From CAZKDV01 sp964551645 (lineage in GTDB: Bacteria > Bacteroidota > Bacteroidia > Bacteroidales > DTU049), in contig CAZKDV010000101.1 of assembly GCA_964551645.1 (NCBI GenBank), positions 1 to 8,198 on the forward strand: a stretch of 8,198 bases of DNA. The letters are read 5' to 3'. The notes under the pieces were generated by a model. That model did no database searches, was not told the DNA's origin, and saw nothing but the letters and a program-made list of their open reading frames with translations. The translations under genes and the position numbers were made by a program. Below are positions 1-6,733 of this stretch, piece by piece (the first letter of the stretch is position 1; each line of letters opens with the position of its first letter).

Positions 1-1299
1 ATTGATAATAGTGTTTCCAACTATAGTTCCTGCACTTGATGAAACATTTCCGATATTTGCAGTAAACTCAACTTCATAAGTTTTTAAATCTGCTGAACAT
101 TGTTTTGAGATAACAGTAATAATTGGCATTTCAATAATTTCGATATCAACAATAACTTCTGAAGCACAAAAGCTAACAGCAGGTGTAAATGTGTATTTAT
201 TTATTCCTATTGTTGAAGTTGAAATATTATCTGGTTGCCACATTCCTAATAATCCATTTTTAGATAAAATAGGCAATGCAGTAGGTATTGACCATTGACA
301 AAAAGGACCAATCGGATCAAAAATAGGTGTTTTGTTTACATTATGTAATATATAGGGTGTTTCAGTAAAATCATTCCAATTTTGAGCAGTTATTTTAGAT
401 AGTGGAGAATTGCTTTCAAGATAGTTATTATTAGTTGCTTGCCAAATAGCAGTATTTGTCCAACTTGCAATACCATCCCATTCGTCATCATCATTACTGT
501 TATAATAAATGCTTATATCTGCACTAGAAATCCCTTCTGTCCTATTTATGTGATGATAAAACAAAGGATTGGTGTTGCAAATTTCATCATCAATAAAACC
601 TCTGTCATATCCTTCGTTTGTTGCATCTATATTTGCCATTCTAACAGTATATGTGTTTGAGTTGGCATTATTAGGTGTAATTTCAACTGGTCTATATCTT
701 TCTGTTCCAAACGATGAGCCAACTGGAAATAAATATGTGCTATTAAGGTTTGTTACACGAGATAAAAATCCATTTTGTAAACTCGATACAAAACCACTTG
801 TTCTCTGAATAGCATTTATGTTTGGATTACTGACAAACATAGCAAAAGATTGAGTTTGTAATTCAATATTATTCAAATCCAATATACCTTGTACAAATTG
901 GTCAATTGTTTGAGTTTTCAAGCCACTTCCAGAAAGAAATAAATTATTAAACTGTGTAGAAACAGAACCACTAATTTGTTGATTGAAACCTTCAAGAAAG
1001 ACAGTGCCACTCATAGAATTAAATATGTTATTGTTAAGCCAATTTTCATAAATTCTATAATAGCCTGGACCTCCTGCAATACCATCATTAATAAAATCAT
1101 TTGTTATTGTAATTTCAGCTTGTTTTCCGCCATCATCGCCGATATTTATTGTGCCTGCCTTATTGTGAAGACTACCATTAACTTGAATAAATGCCCCTCC
1201 TTTTGCTTCAATATAAGCTCCATTATTAACAATTACCTCTTGAGCATAAACTTGAGCAACTAAGATTATTGATACTATGTATAAATATATTCTTTTCAT
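1..1299 (-). CDS. Secreted surface protein, N-terminal part (3' end outside window), paralogue of the 2817-4016 gene
   Basis: An uninterrupted frame runs from the ATG at 1299 to base 1, giving 433 codons with no stop, so the gene is truncated by the window edge and is larger than seen. Residues 1-20 (MKRIYLYIVSIILVAQVYAQ) form a signal peptide with likely cleavage near the final Ala-Gln, so the product is exported. Residues about 20-320 align with the 2817-4016 product; shared landmarks are DQFV-G-L-L-NIEL (133-147), a SGFVSS-QNGFLSR stretch (168-181), FPVGSS (191-196) and YRPVEITPN (202-210). From about residue 324 the two differ: this one enters an Ig-like repeat with Cys335 and Cys378 and the TSTIGxxxYTFTP motif (361-373), a repeat style common in large Bacteroidota adhesins, and a second repeat appears to start near residue 390. 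Such proteins usually end in a type IX secretion domain, which is an inference here. An adhesive or structural surface role is likely; the ligand is unknown. Confidence 0.88.
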   Translation of the reverse strand, partial: MKRIYLYIVSIILVAQVYAQEVIVNNGAYIEAKGGAFIQVNGSLHNKAGTINIGDDGGKQAEITITNDFINDGIAGGPGYYRIYENWLNNNIFNSMSGTVFLEGFNQQISGSVSTQFNNLFLSGSGLKTQTIDQFVQGILDLNNIELQTQSFAMFVSNPNINAIQRTSGFVSSLQNGFLSRVTNLNSTYLFPVGSSFGTERYRPVEITPNNANSNTYTVRMANIDATNEGYDRGFIDDEICNTNPLFYHHINRTEGISSADISIYYNSNDDDEWDGIASWTNTAIWQATNNNYLESNSPLSKITAQNWNDFTETPYILHNVNKTPIFDPIGPFCQWSIPTALPILSKNGLLGMWQPDNISTSTIGINKYTFTPAVSFCASEVIVDIEIIEMPIITVISKQCSADLKTYEVEFTANIGNVSSSAGTIVGNTIIN

Positions 1300-1329
1300 A
1301 TAAACAAATAAGCTAATTAAAATTTACAA

Positions 1330-1337
1330 CAAAATTA
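1330..1337 (-). promoter_or_regulatory. Candidate -7 promoter box for the 1-1299 gene
   Basis: The minus strand reads TAATTTTG, matching the Bacteroidota -7 consensus TAnnTTTG, 30 bases before the ATG at 1299 and downstream of the terminator at 1363-1393. No good TTTG -33 element is seen at the usual distance. The same octamer sits 27 bases before the paralogous gene at 4016, which supports it. In such AT-rich DNA a chance match remains possible. Confidence 0.4.
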
Positions 1338-1362
1338 GTAAAATTTATGCTGAAAAGCATAT

Positions 1363-1393
1363 AAAAAAAAGAAGGATAAAAGAAAATATCCTT
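1363..1393 (-). terminator. Rho-independent terminator after the S74 fibre gene
   Basis: On the minus strand a 7-bp stem (AAGGATA at 1393-1387 with TATCCTT at 1378-1372) closes an 8-base loop. One C and then eight T follow (1370-1363). It lies about 70 bases past the stop of the 1466-2764 gene and just before the candidate promoter of the next gene, so it would separate the two transcription units. The stem is short and AT-rich, so termination may be partial. Confidence 0.6.
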
Positions 1394-1465
1394 TACCCTT
1401 CAATTCTCTTACTGAACTTTATCTTTCACATATATTTATTGATAATAAAGTTCAAAAAAAATCTA

Positions 1466-2764
1466 TTATTTTTTAAGCTGTTCAATTTCTATTTTCAATT
1501 GTTCAATTTCATTTGAAAGCTCTTTAACTGCTTCAATAAGAACAGGAACTAACTGAATGTAATTAACAGTTTTATACATTTCATTATCTCTCGCACTTTT
1601 TAAAAATGCTTTTTCTGAAACCATTTGAGGGAATACTAATTCTAATTCTTGAGCTATAACACCATATTCATTTTTTGTGGTTTCAACTACTTTGCCATCA
1701 ATCATATTTTTTAATGTAATATTATAATTCAATCCATTTATTTTTTTAATCTTATCCAAAGCATTATCAATAGGTTTAATGTTGCTTTTTAAGCGTCTAT
1801 CTGAAGCTTGTTGAAAGCCAAATGCCCAAACTTCACCTTCAACTCCCACATCATGAGTGAAATAACCTGACCAACCGTCTTCATAAAAAGTATTTCCATA
1901 AATGCCAATAAGACCTTCACCCATAACACCAACAGTTCCTTGTCCTGCTGTGCCTATACCCCATTGATCAGGATCGTTTGGGTCTGTAATTGGGTTAGAG
2001 TTCATACCAATTACACCATATCCGACAACGCTATTAGCCATTCCGACCACTCCATTAAATCCCTCACCAGAAACACCACTACCTCCATTTGTTCTGAGGT
2101 TATTTCCAAAAACTGCAGCAAATCCGGTTCCACTTGGAGGTATTTGACCGGATACACCGTAACCACCTCCGTTATTTTGTCCAAGTATAGCTGCATTATC
2201 TTTTACTGAACTATTGCTTTCTGCCTGTATAGCCGGGTACATATTGTCTGTATGTGTCGCTTTAGCACGAATTGATACTCCCTTATTGGTTTGCTCAACA
2301 TCAATTCCCATTGAGTTTTCAATGTTAGAAGTTACAAATAAGCCTTTATTTCCGCCACCTGTTAAATTAATTTCAACAGCTCCGGCATTAGAGTTAATAA
2401 CTCTGCCACTTCCGCTGCCATTGCAATTATATGCTTGGTCTAAAGTAAGGCAGCCTTCAACGCTTGTACTACCACCTACTCCAATTTGTGTCCATTGATT
2501 TCCATTCCAATAATAAAATCCTTCTGTTACACTACCACCCGTATTATATATCATTAAACCTATAGCAGGGTTATTAATAGGAGTAACTCCATTCGCAATA
2601 GCAGTTAAAGTAACTCGTGGCACCAAAAAACCTTTTGATGTAGAAGATAAATCAAGTAGAGCAGAACTATGAGGATTAGTTGTTCCAATCCCAACATTAT
2701 CTTGTGCCAAAATTGGTAACACAAATAAAGATACTGCAATTAGTGTTATTAGCTGTTTTTTCAT
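1466..2764 (-). CDS. Secreted tail-fibre-like protein with C-terminal S74 self-cleaving chaperone domain
   Basis: The product is 432 residues. Residues 1-20 are a signal peptide (LPILA then QDN at the likely cleavage site). Residues 22-50 carry the NVGIGTTNP...ALLDLSSTSKGFLVPR opening widespread in secreted Bacteroidota fibre proteins. Residues about 60-100 include the FYYWNGNQWTQIG segment; residues about 195-300 are Gly-rich with loose GxxGxxG spacing, suggesting an elongated beta-rich fibre. Residues 321-432 form a Peptidase_S74 / intramolecular chaperone domain: SDRRLKSNI (321-329), YGVIAQELELVFP (367-379), NYIQLVPVLIEAVKEL (401-416), then a short Glu/Lys/Leu coiled coil. In characterised members (phage endosialidase tailspikes, MYRF) this domain trimerises the fibre and cuts itself off at the Ser-Asp start; Ser321 and Lys326 have the Ser-x4-Lys spacing of that catalytic dyad. 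It lies 52 bases downstream of the CHU_C gene with no terminator seen between them, so they are probably co-transcribed. No phage genes adjoin it, so a cellular surface fibre is the more likely reading. Confidence 0.9.
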   Translation of the reverse strand: MKKQLITLIAVSLFVLPILAQDNVGIGTTNPHSSALLDLSSTSKGFLVPRVTLTAIANGVTPINNPAIGLMIYNTGGSVTEGFYYWNGNQWTQIGVGGSTSVEGCLTLDQAYNCNGSGSGRVINSNAGAVEINLTGGGNKGLFVTSNIENSMGIDVEQTNKGVSIRAKATHTDNMYPAIQAESNSSVKDNAAILGQNNGGGYGVSGQIPPSGTGFAAVFGNNLRTNGGSGVSGEGFNGVVGMANSVVGYGVIGMNSNPITDPNDPDQWGIGTAGQGTVGVMGEGLIGIYGNTFYEDGWSGYFTHDVGVEGEVWAFGFQQASDRRLKSNIKPIDNALDKIKKINGLNYNITLKNMIDGKVVETTKNEYGVIAQELELVFPQMVSEKAFLKSARDNEMYKTVNYIQLVPVLIEAVKELSNEIEQLKIEIEQLKK

Positions 2765-2816
2765 ATTCGTATATGGTTTTTAAATTATTAAATAAAATTT
2801 ATTTTAGTATTAGTAA

Positions 2817-4016
2817 TTATTTTATTATTAAGAGTGAAGATTCATAACTTTTGCCAAGATAGTAGAAAATATAATAATATGTACCTTCAGATAAGTCCCC
2901 ACCATCCCAATCATTTTGATAGTCAGTTTGTTCAAAAACTTTTTTACCCCATCTGTTAAATACCACTATCTTGTTTGGAATATCATTTCCATTAGCAATA
3001 ACTAAATTGTCATTTATGCCATCGCCATTGGGTGTAATTACATTTGGAAAATCTAAATCTATGTCAGAAGCATGCAAAATATATGCTGTTTCAGAAAAAT
3101 TACCCCAATTTTTAGTATTTATTTTATTCAAACTTCCTCCTGATATCATATTGCTTGGCTCAATTGCATCCCATTTGTGACTTGATGACCAATATGAGAT
3201 TCCGTCCCATGCACCATCATCTGCAATATCAAAATATATGCTTAAATCAATTGAAGTTTTTCCCTGACTTCTATTAATTTGATGGTAAAACTTATCATTG
3301 AGTTTCACTATCTTATCGCTTTTCGAGTTAATATCATAACCTTCGTATGTTGCTTCAAGTGGTGCCATGCGAACAGTAAAATAATTTGTTGTGAAATCAT
3401 TTGGGGTTATTTCAACTGGTCTGTATTGTTCTCCTGAAACAGATGAACCAACTGGGAATAAATAAGCTTCTTTTTTATTTATTTTTCTTGATAAAAATCC
3501 ATTTTGATCACTTGAAATAAAACCAGATATTCTTTCTATAGCTTGAATATCATCATTTTCAACATATATTCCATGTTTTTTTGTGAGAAGTTCAATATTA
3601 GTTAAATTTAAAACTCCATTAACAAATTGGTCAACATACATAGTTTTGTTACCATTGCCTTGCAAAACTAAGTTGTAAAATTGGGTTGGTTTTGAACCAT
3701 TTAAATTTTGTTTATCTCCATTAAACTCCACAGTTCCCTTTGATGAAGTATAGGTTTTGTTATTAGTCCAATCACCATATAATTTGATAATGCCATCGTT
3801 AGTAATTTTATTATTATTAATTACATCTCTCCTAATCATTAATTCACCGTAATTATTATTATTTTTAATTTGCAAATTTCCATCGTTTTGCACACTTCCA
3901 TCAACATAAACCAAAGCATTTGAATTTAAAGTCATTTCTCCATTATTATATAATAGCTGACTATAAAGACTAATCGTGATTGCATTTAGCATAAAAAACA
4001 AGTAATATTTAGCCAT
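2817..4016 (-). CDS. Secreted surface protein with gliding-motility-associated (CHU_C) C-terminal domain
   Basis: The product is 399 residues. Residues 1-20 (MAKYYLFFMLNAITISLYSQ) are a signal peptide. Residues about 20-315 form the module shared with the 1-1299 product, including repeated N/D/G-rich beta segments (25-110), an FYNLVLQGNG strand (113-122), FPVGSS (187-192) and YRPVEITPN (198-206). Residues 323-399 are a CHU_C / type B type IX secretion sorting domain: FPNVITPNGDGINDNLVI (323-340), VVFNRWGKKVFE (351-362) and the WDGGDLSEGTYYYIF segment (370-384), ending in a short hydrophobic strand. In the known system this domain directs passage through the outer membrane by the type IX secretion machinery and surface attachment or release. 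The ATG at 4016 begins a good leader and follows a -7-like box. The body has no recognisable catalytic domain, so a structural or adhesive role is inferred. Confidence 0.9.
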   Translation of the reverse strand: MAKYYLFFMLNAITISLYSQLLYNNGEMTLNSNALVYVDGSVQNDGNLQIKNNNNYGELMIRRDVINNNKITNDGIIKLYGDWTNNKTYTSSKGTVEFNGDKQNLNGSKPTQFYNLVLQGNGNKTMYVDQFVNGVLNLTNIELLTKKHGIYVENDDIQAIERISGFISSDQNGFLSRKINKKEAYLFPVGSSVSGEQYRPVEITPNDFTTNYFTVRMAPLEATYEGYDINSKSDKIVKLNDKFYHQINRSQGKTSIDLSIYFDIADDGAWDGISYWSSSHKWDAIEPSNMISGGSLNKINTKNWGNFSETAYILHASDIDLDFPNVITPNGDGINDNLVIANGNDIPNKIVVFNRWGKKVFEQTDYQNDWDGGDLSEGTYYYIFYYLGKSYESSLLIIK

Positions 4017-4043
4017 AATTGGAATTATTTAAAAAAATTTATG

Positions 4044-4051
4044 CAAAATTA
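4044..4051 (-). promoter_or_regulatory. Candidate -7 promoter box for the CHU_C gene
   Basis: The minus strand reads TAATTTTG (TAnnTTTG consensus), 27 bases before the ATG at 4016. A TTTG at 4082-4079 lies upstream, but the 27-base spacer is longer than the usual 19-21, so the -33 element is uncertain. The box is identical to the one before the paralogue at 1299. Confidence 0.42.
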
Positions 4052-4121
4052 CAGATTTTATATTTCATAAAAAAATATCAAATGGTATACATTGAAAAAA
4101 AATATCTAAGCTAACTTATTA

Positions 4122-4138
4122 TTAATTAGGTTAATTAG
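4122..4138. repeat. Short direct repeat TTAATTAG in the divergent intergenic region
   Basis: Two copies of TTAATTAG (4122-4129 and 4131-4138) are separated by one G, and a near copy TTAATTAA lies at 4174-4181. They sit between the divergent promoters of the CHU_C gene and the tRNA gene. The spacing of about one helical turn for the first pair could suit a binding protein, but the AT-rich composition makes chance likely. The rest of the 286-base gap (4017-4302) shows only the promoter boxes listed. Confidence 0.25.
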
Positions 4139-4282
4139 TAAAATATTGAAGTACTACAATAAAAAAGCAGGAGTTAATTAAGCATAATTTCAATTTATAT
4201 GCTAAATTTTCAATCTAAAATTCAAATATCTATAAATAAAAAATATTTTTTTCAAAAAACTTTTTTATTTCAAAAAAATATG

Positions 4283-4290
4283 TACTTTTG
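4283..4290 (+). promoter_or_regulatory. -7 promoter box of the tRNA-Asp gene
   Basis: TACTTTTG matches the Bacteroidota -7 consensus TAnnTTTG and lies 12 bases before the mature tRNA 5' end at 4303. Transcription would therefore start just before the tRNA and give a very short leader. The -33 region (around 4255-4262) is T-rich but has no exact TTTG. Confidence 0.6.
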
Positions 4291-4302
4291 CACTCAGAAA
4301 AA

Positions 4303-4377
4303 GGTCCGGTAGTTCAGTTTGGTTAGAATACATGCCTGTCACGCATGGGGTCGCGGGTTCGAGTCCCGTCCGGACCG
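4303..4377 (+). tRNA. tRNA-Asp (anticodon GTC)
   Basis: A 75-nt cloverleaf can be drawn. The acceptor GGTCCGG (4303-4309) pairs with CCGGACC (4370-4376), and G4377 is the discriminator. The anticodon arm is CATGC / CTGTCAC / GCATG (4331-4347), with anticodon GTC at 4338-4340. The T arm is GCGGG / TTCGAGT / CCCGT (4353-4369), with one G-T pair. The D arm contains the AGTTCAGTTTGGTTAGAAT stretch. It delivers aspartate to GAC/GAU codons. The 3' CCA is not encoded (CAA follows G4377), so it must be added by the CCA-adding enzyme. It is the only RNA gene and the only plus-strand gene seen. Confidence 0.98.
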
Positions 4378-4384
4378 CAAAAAT

Positions 4385-4416
4385 AAAAAAGCACTTGCGA
4401 AAACAAGTGCTTTTTT
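4385..4416 (+). terminator. Bidirectional intrinsic terminator after tRNA-Asp
   Basis: A perfect 13-bp stem pairs AAAAAAGCACTTG (4385-4397) with CAAGTGCTTTTTT (4404-4416) across a CGAAAA loop. On the plus strand it ends in T6, eight bases past the tRNA. On the minus strand it also ends in T6 and lies 20 bases past the stop of the 4437 gene. It therefore serves convergent transcripts from both sides. Confidence 0.92.
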
Positions 4417-4436
4417 CGTTATTATCAAAAAATTTA

Positions 4437-4763
4437 TTAGGATACTTTCTTGATTTTCTTGTATGTTCTCCTTAATTCTTGAACCCACAATAAAATTAAC
4501 AAAGGCAAAACTATAAACGATAACCAATTATAATTATATGCTGCCTTGAAGTCAAAATGAATTAGATGTTGTATTGCTCTTGTCATTCCACAAGCATAAC
4601 ATCTTTGATTGAATATCAAAACAGACAAACACATTGATTGCCCTGTATCAAAAAAGTCAGCAGGCAAAACCAACAATACTATTGGCAATAGAATTAAACC
4701 TGCAAAATAGATTTTCTGAAAAACAATCTTATTATGTTTATATTGTTTTGTCGTACTTGCCAT
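4437..4763 (-). CDS. DUF2752 family small membrane protein
   Basis: The product is 108 residues from the ATG at 4763; a GTG at 4781 would add six residues. It has two hydrophobic segments, about residues 18-34 and 80-95, consistent with an inner-membrane protein. Between them lies the DUF2752 signature: the DTGQSMCLSVLIF stretch, then CYACGMTRA (55-63), a CxxCGxTRA motif with Cys55 and Cys58, then a His/Phe/Asn-rich segment. The biochemical role of this family is not established; the Cys pair could bind metal or form a disulfide. The gene overlaps the end of the TM2-domain gene by 26 bases (44 with the GTG start), which implies translational coupling and a shared function. The transcript ends at the hairpin at 4385-4416. 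The C-terminus is strongly basic (RRTYKKIKK), probably cytoplasmic by the positive-inside rule. Confidence 0.85.
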   Translation of the reverse strand: MASTTKQYKHNKIVFQKIYFAGLILLPIVLLVLPADFFDTGQSMCLSVLIFNQRCYACGMTRAIQHLIHFDFKAAYNYNWLSFIVLPLLILLWVQELRRTYKKIKKVS

Positions 4764-5352
4764 TAGCAGGTTGTAGGTCACCTAAAATAATCCTAATAAA
4801 GTCAATCAAAGCCCATATTCCACAGCCACCAGCTGTTAACAATTGAATGATTCCGACAGTAGTGTAACCTAGGTAAAATCTGTGAATTCCAAGTCCACCA
4901 AGGAAGAAGCACAATATCAAAGCAACCACTTGGCTTTTATCTCCTTCTTGAGGAGCATTAGCAGCCATCAATTCTTTTGCCTTAATTTCTTTTCTAAGCT
5001 TCTTTAAACTTTGAAATTCAATTGACTTTTTAACATTCTTATCTACCTTAAATGAAGATTTATTATTATCGCTATTTATAGTGATGGGGAAAACCACTTC
5101 ACTATTAGATGCTAATAGTATTTCTTCTTCATTGGTGTTTTCAGTATTTACGATAGCTACATCAGTATTAGTTTCAGCAATAGGATTTACTGTTGACTGA
5201 GTAGGCTTTTCTGTAGAAACAATTTGTGAAGATTTAGCTTGCGACTTAACATTCAAGGCATAGCCACGCATGTAAAGACGCTTTTCTACAGTACAAGAAA
5301 ATGTAATTCCAAGGATTACAACAAACAATAATAAATGTTTAATTTTTTTCAT
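4738..5352 (-). CDS. TM2-domain protein with lipoprotein-like leader
   Basis: The product is 204 residues. Residues 1-20 (MKKIKHLLLFVVILGITFSC) resemble a lipoprotein signal peptide with Cys20 as the possible lipidated residue; the lipobox is imperfect because Thr rather than Leu/Ile is at -3. VEKRLYMRGY (22-31) follows, then a low-complexity Ser/Thr/Asn/Glu linker (about 35-105) and a Lys-rich helical stretch (107-129). Residues 139-192 are a TM2 domain: two hydrophobic segments, with GIHRFYLGY (155-163) between them and a GGCGIWALIDFIRI segment (175-188) in the second. TM2 domains occur in many bacterial membrane proteins, but their function is unclear. The predicted topology is a lipid- or signal-anchored N-terminus, a periplasmic linker and an inner-membrane hairpin. 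It overlaps the DUF2752 gene, and the two probably act together. The ATG at 5352 is the only start that keeps the leader. Confidence 0.88.
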   Translation of the reverse strand: MKKIKHLLLFVVILGITFSCTVEKRLYMRGYALNVKSQAKSSQIVSTEKPTQSTVNPIAETNTDVAIVNTENTNEEEILLASNSEVVFPITINSDNNKSSFKVDKNVKKSIEFQSLKKLRKEIKAKELMAANAPQEGDKSQVVALILCFFLGGLGIHRFYLGYTTVGIIQLLTAGGCGIWALIDFIRIILGDLQPANGKYDKTI

Positions 5353-5400
5353 AACAAATATAATTAAGTTTCCTACTCTTAAGGATTTTCAGATACTCCC

Positions 5401-5467
5401 CCATTTTTATAATGGTTTAGGTTCCACATAAAAGTTGTAGCGGATGATTAGTCCTATTTAACCTAAA
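5401..5467 (-). other. Potential RNA structure in the 5353-5492 gap
   Basis: In the minus-strand RNA, UUUAGGUU (5467-5460) can pair with AACCUAAA (5423-5416). Directly inside it, CCGC (5443-5440) can pair with GUGG (5427-5424), extending the helix to 12 bp with a 16-base bulge on one side and a 12-base loop. A second hairpin follows at 5415-5401 (CCAUU / AUAAA / AAUGG). The G-U pair works only in minus-strand RNA, which is the sense of the flanking genes. It lies upstream of the TM2 gene's ATG, so it may be a leader structure or the end of the aminotransferase transcript; no T-run follows, so it is not a standard terminator. Confidence 0.35.
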
Positions 5468-5492
5468 AATATTTAAAATTTATATTCTATTA

Positions 5493-6692
5493 TTAAATTA
5501 TTCTTCCTGGATATTGTTTTAATGCTTCTTCAAGGCATTTCATAGCTCCTTTTAAATCTTCAACTTTCAACACATAGCTAATTCTAACTTCATTCATGCC
5601 TTTGCCCTTTGTTGCATAAAAACCTGTTGCAGGTGCTAACATAACTGTTTCGTTGTTATATTGGAAATCTTCAAGCAGCCATTGGCAAAATTTATCAGAA
5701 TCGTCAATAGGTAGCTTTGCAACGACATAGAATGCTCCTTTGGGTTGAGGACAAAATGCACCTTCCATTGCATTAATTGATTTTACTATAATATCTCTTC
5801 TTAAATGATATTCTTCAAGAACAGCATCAAAATAAGATTGTGGTGTATCTAAGGCTGCTTCGGAAGCAATTTGACCAAAAGATGGAGGACTTAAGCGAGC
5901 TTGAGCAAATTTCATAGCAGTTGACATAACTTCTTTGTTTTTAGAAATCATAATGCCAATTCTAAATCCACAAGCGCTATATCTTTTTGAAACTGAATCA
6001 ATTAGAATAACATTGTTTTCTAAACCTTCTAAATCCATAACTGAAAAATGCTTGTTATTGTCGTAAACAAATTCACGGTAAACTTCGTCAGAAATCAAAA
6101 ATAAGTCATGTTTTAGTACAATTTCTTTCAAAACTTCAAGTTCCTCTCTTGAATATAAGTATCCTGTTGGGTTATTTGGGTTACACAACATTATTCCTTT
6201 TGTTCGTGGAGTAATAACTTTTTCAAAATCAGCAATTGGAGGTAAAGCAAATCCTGTTTCAATATCTGAAGGAATTGGTTTTACGATTACACCAGCATTA
6301 GTGGCAAATCCATTATAGTTAGCATAAAATGGCTCTGGAATAATAATTTCATCTCCTTCGTCCATACATGTTTGCATTGCAAATAAAATTGCTTCAGAAG
6401 CACCTGCTGCTACAATCATTTCATTTGGAGACACATCAATACCATATTTTTTATAGTATTCAGATAGTTTTTGTCTATATGATAAATTTCCAGCGGAATG
6501 ACTGTATTCAACCACTTTAGCTGAAAAATTTCGTATTGCATCAAGTGCTACTTGAGGTGTTTCAATGTCTGGTTGTCCGATATTAAGGTGATAAACCTTA
6601 ATCCCTCTTTTTTTGGTTTCGTCTGCATAAGGAACAAGTTTTCTAATCGGTGATGCGGGCATTTTCTGACCCTTTTTTGATAATGTTGGCAT
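5493..6692 (-). CDS. Class I PLP-dependent aminotransferase (aspartate aminotransferase-like)
   Basis: The product is a full-length 399-residue fold-type I aminotransferase, the usual size for the family; no signal peptide, so cytoplasmic. It would move an amino group between an amino acid and a 2-oxo acid using pyridoxal phosphate. Visible landmarks are NIGQPDIETP (37-46), GASEAILFAM (97-106, cofactor phosphate region), PFYANY (121-126, stacking aromatic), NPNNPTG (171-177), SDEVYREFVYD (201-211, with Asp202 and Tyr205 contacting the pyridine ring), SVSKRYSACGFRIG (233-246, with Lys236 as the Schiff-base lysine) and NEVRISY (367-373, with Arg370 binding the substrate carboxylate). All key residues are present, so it should be active. 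Aspartate is the most likely substrate by overall resemblance, but specificity (aspartate, aromatic or other) cannot be fixed from motifs. It is separated from its neighbours by gaps of 108 and 140 bases, so it may be monocistronic. Confidence 0.93.
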   Translation of the reverse strand: MPTLSKKGQKMPASPIRKLVPYADETKKRGIKVYHLNIGQPDIETPQVALDAIRNFSAKVVEYSHSAGNLSYRQKLSEYYKKYGIDVSPNEMIVAAGASEAILFAMQTCMDEGDEIIIPEPFYANYNGFATNAGVIVKPIPSDIETGFALPPIADFEKVITPRTKGIMLCNPNNPTGYLYSREELEVLKEIVLKHDLFLISDEVYREFVYDNNKHFSVMDLEGLENNVILIDSVSKRYSACGFRIGIMISKNKEVMSTAMKFAQARLSPPSFGQIASEAALDTPQSYFDAVLEEYHLRRDIIVKSINAMEGAFCPQPKGAFYVVAKLPIDDSDKFCQWLLEDFQYNNETVMLAPATGFYATKGKGMNEVRISYVLKVEDLKGAMKCLEEALKQYPGRII

Positions 6693-6733
6693 AGTAATAA
6701 TTTTAAAAAAGTTTATATATTTATATTATTGGC

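Noticed and set aside
439..1263. Plus-strand frames of 73-95 codons inside the left gene
   Set aside because: They lie opposite the 433-codon minus-strand frame, which has a signal peptide and a clear paralogue. Their own translations are rich in Ile/Cys with no domain sense.
1414..1453. Inverted repeat GAACTTTAT / ATAAAGTTC after the S74 gene as its terminator
   Set aside because: The T-run in the minus strand comes before the hairpin, not after, and the loop is 22 bases. The hairpin at 1363-1393 fits a terminator better.
1940..2498. Frames on both strands inside the S74 fibre gene, and one at 2971-3180 inside the CHU_C gene
   Set aside because: They are shadows of genes with recognised domains and have no independent support.
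1466..2764. The fibre gene as evidence of a prophage
   Set aside because: S74 domains also occur in secreted bacterial proteins; this one has a signal peptide, and no phage structural, lysis or integrase genes are in the window.
4339..4527. A minus-strand frame ending in SGRDSNPRPHA that could be taken as a small protein
   Set aside because: It is the antisense translation of the tRNA-Asp gene and its terminator. This is a well-known spurious protein ending, and it overlaps the real DUF2752 gene.
5355..5362. TATATTTG on the minus strand as the promoter of the TM2 gene
   Set aside because: It ends two bases before the ATG, so transcription would begin at or inside the coding sequence. Nothing supports a leaderless mRNA or a later start that would lose the leader peptide.
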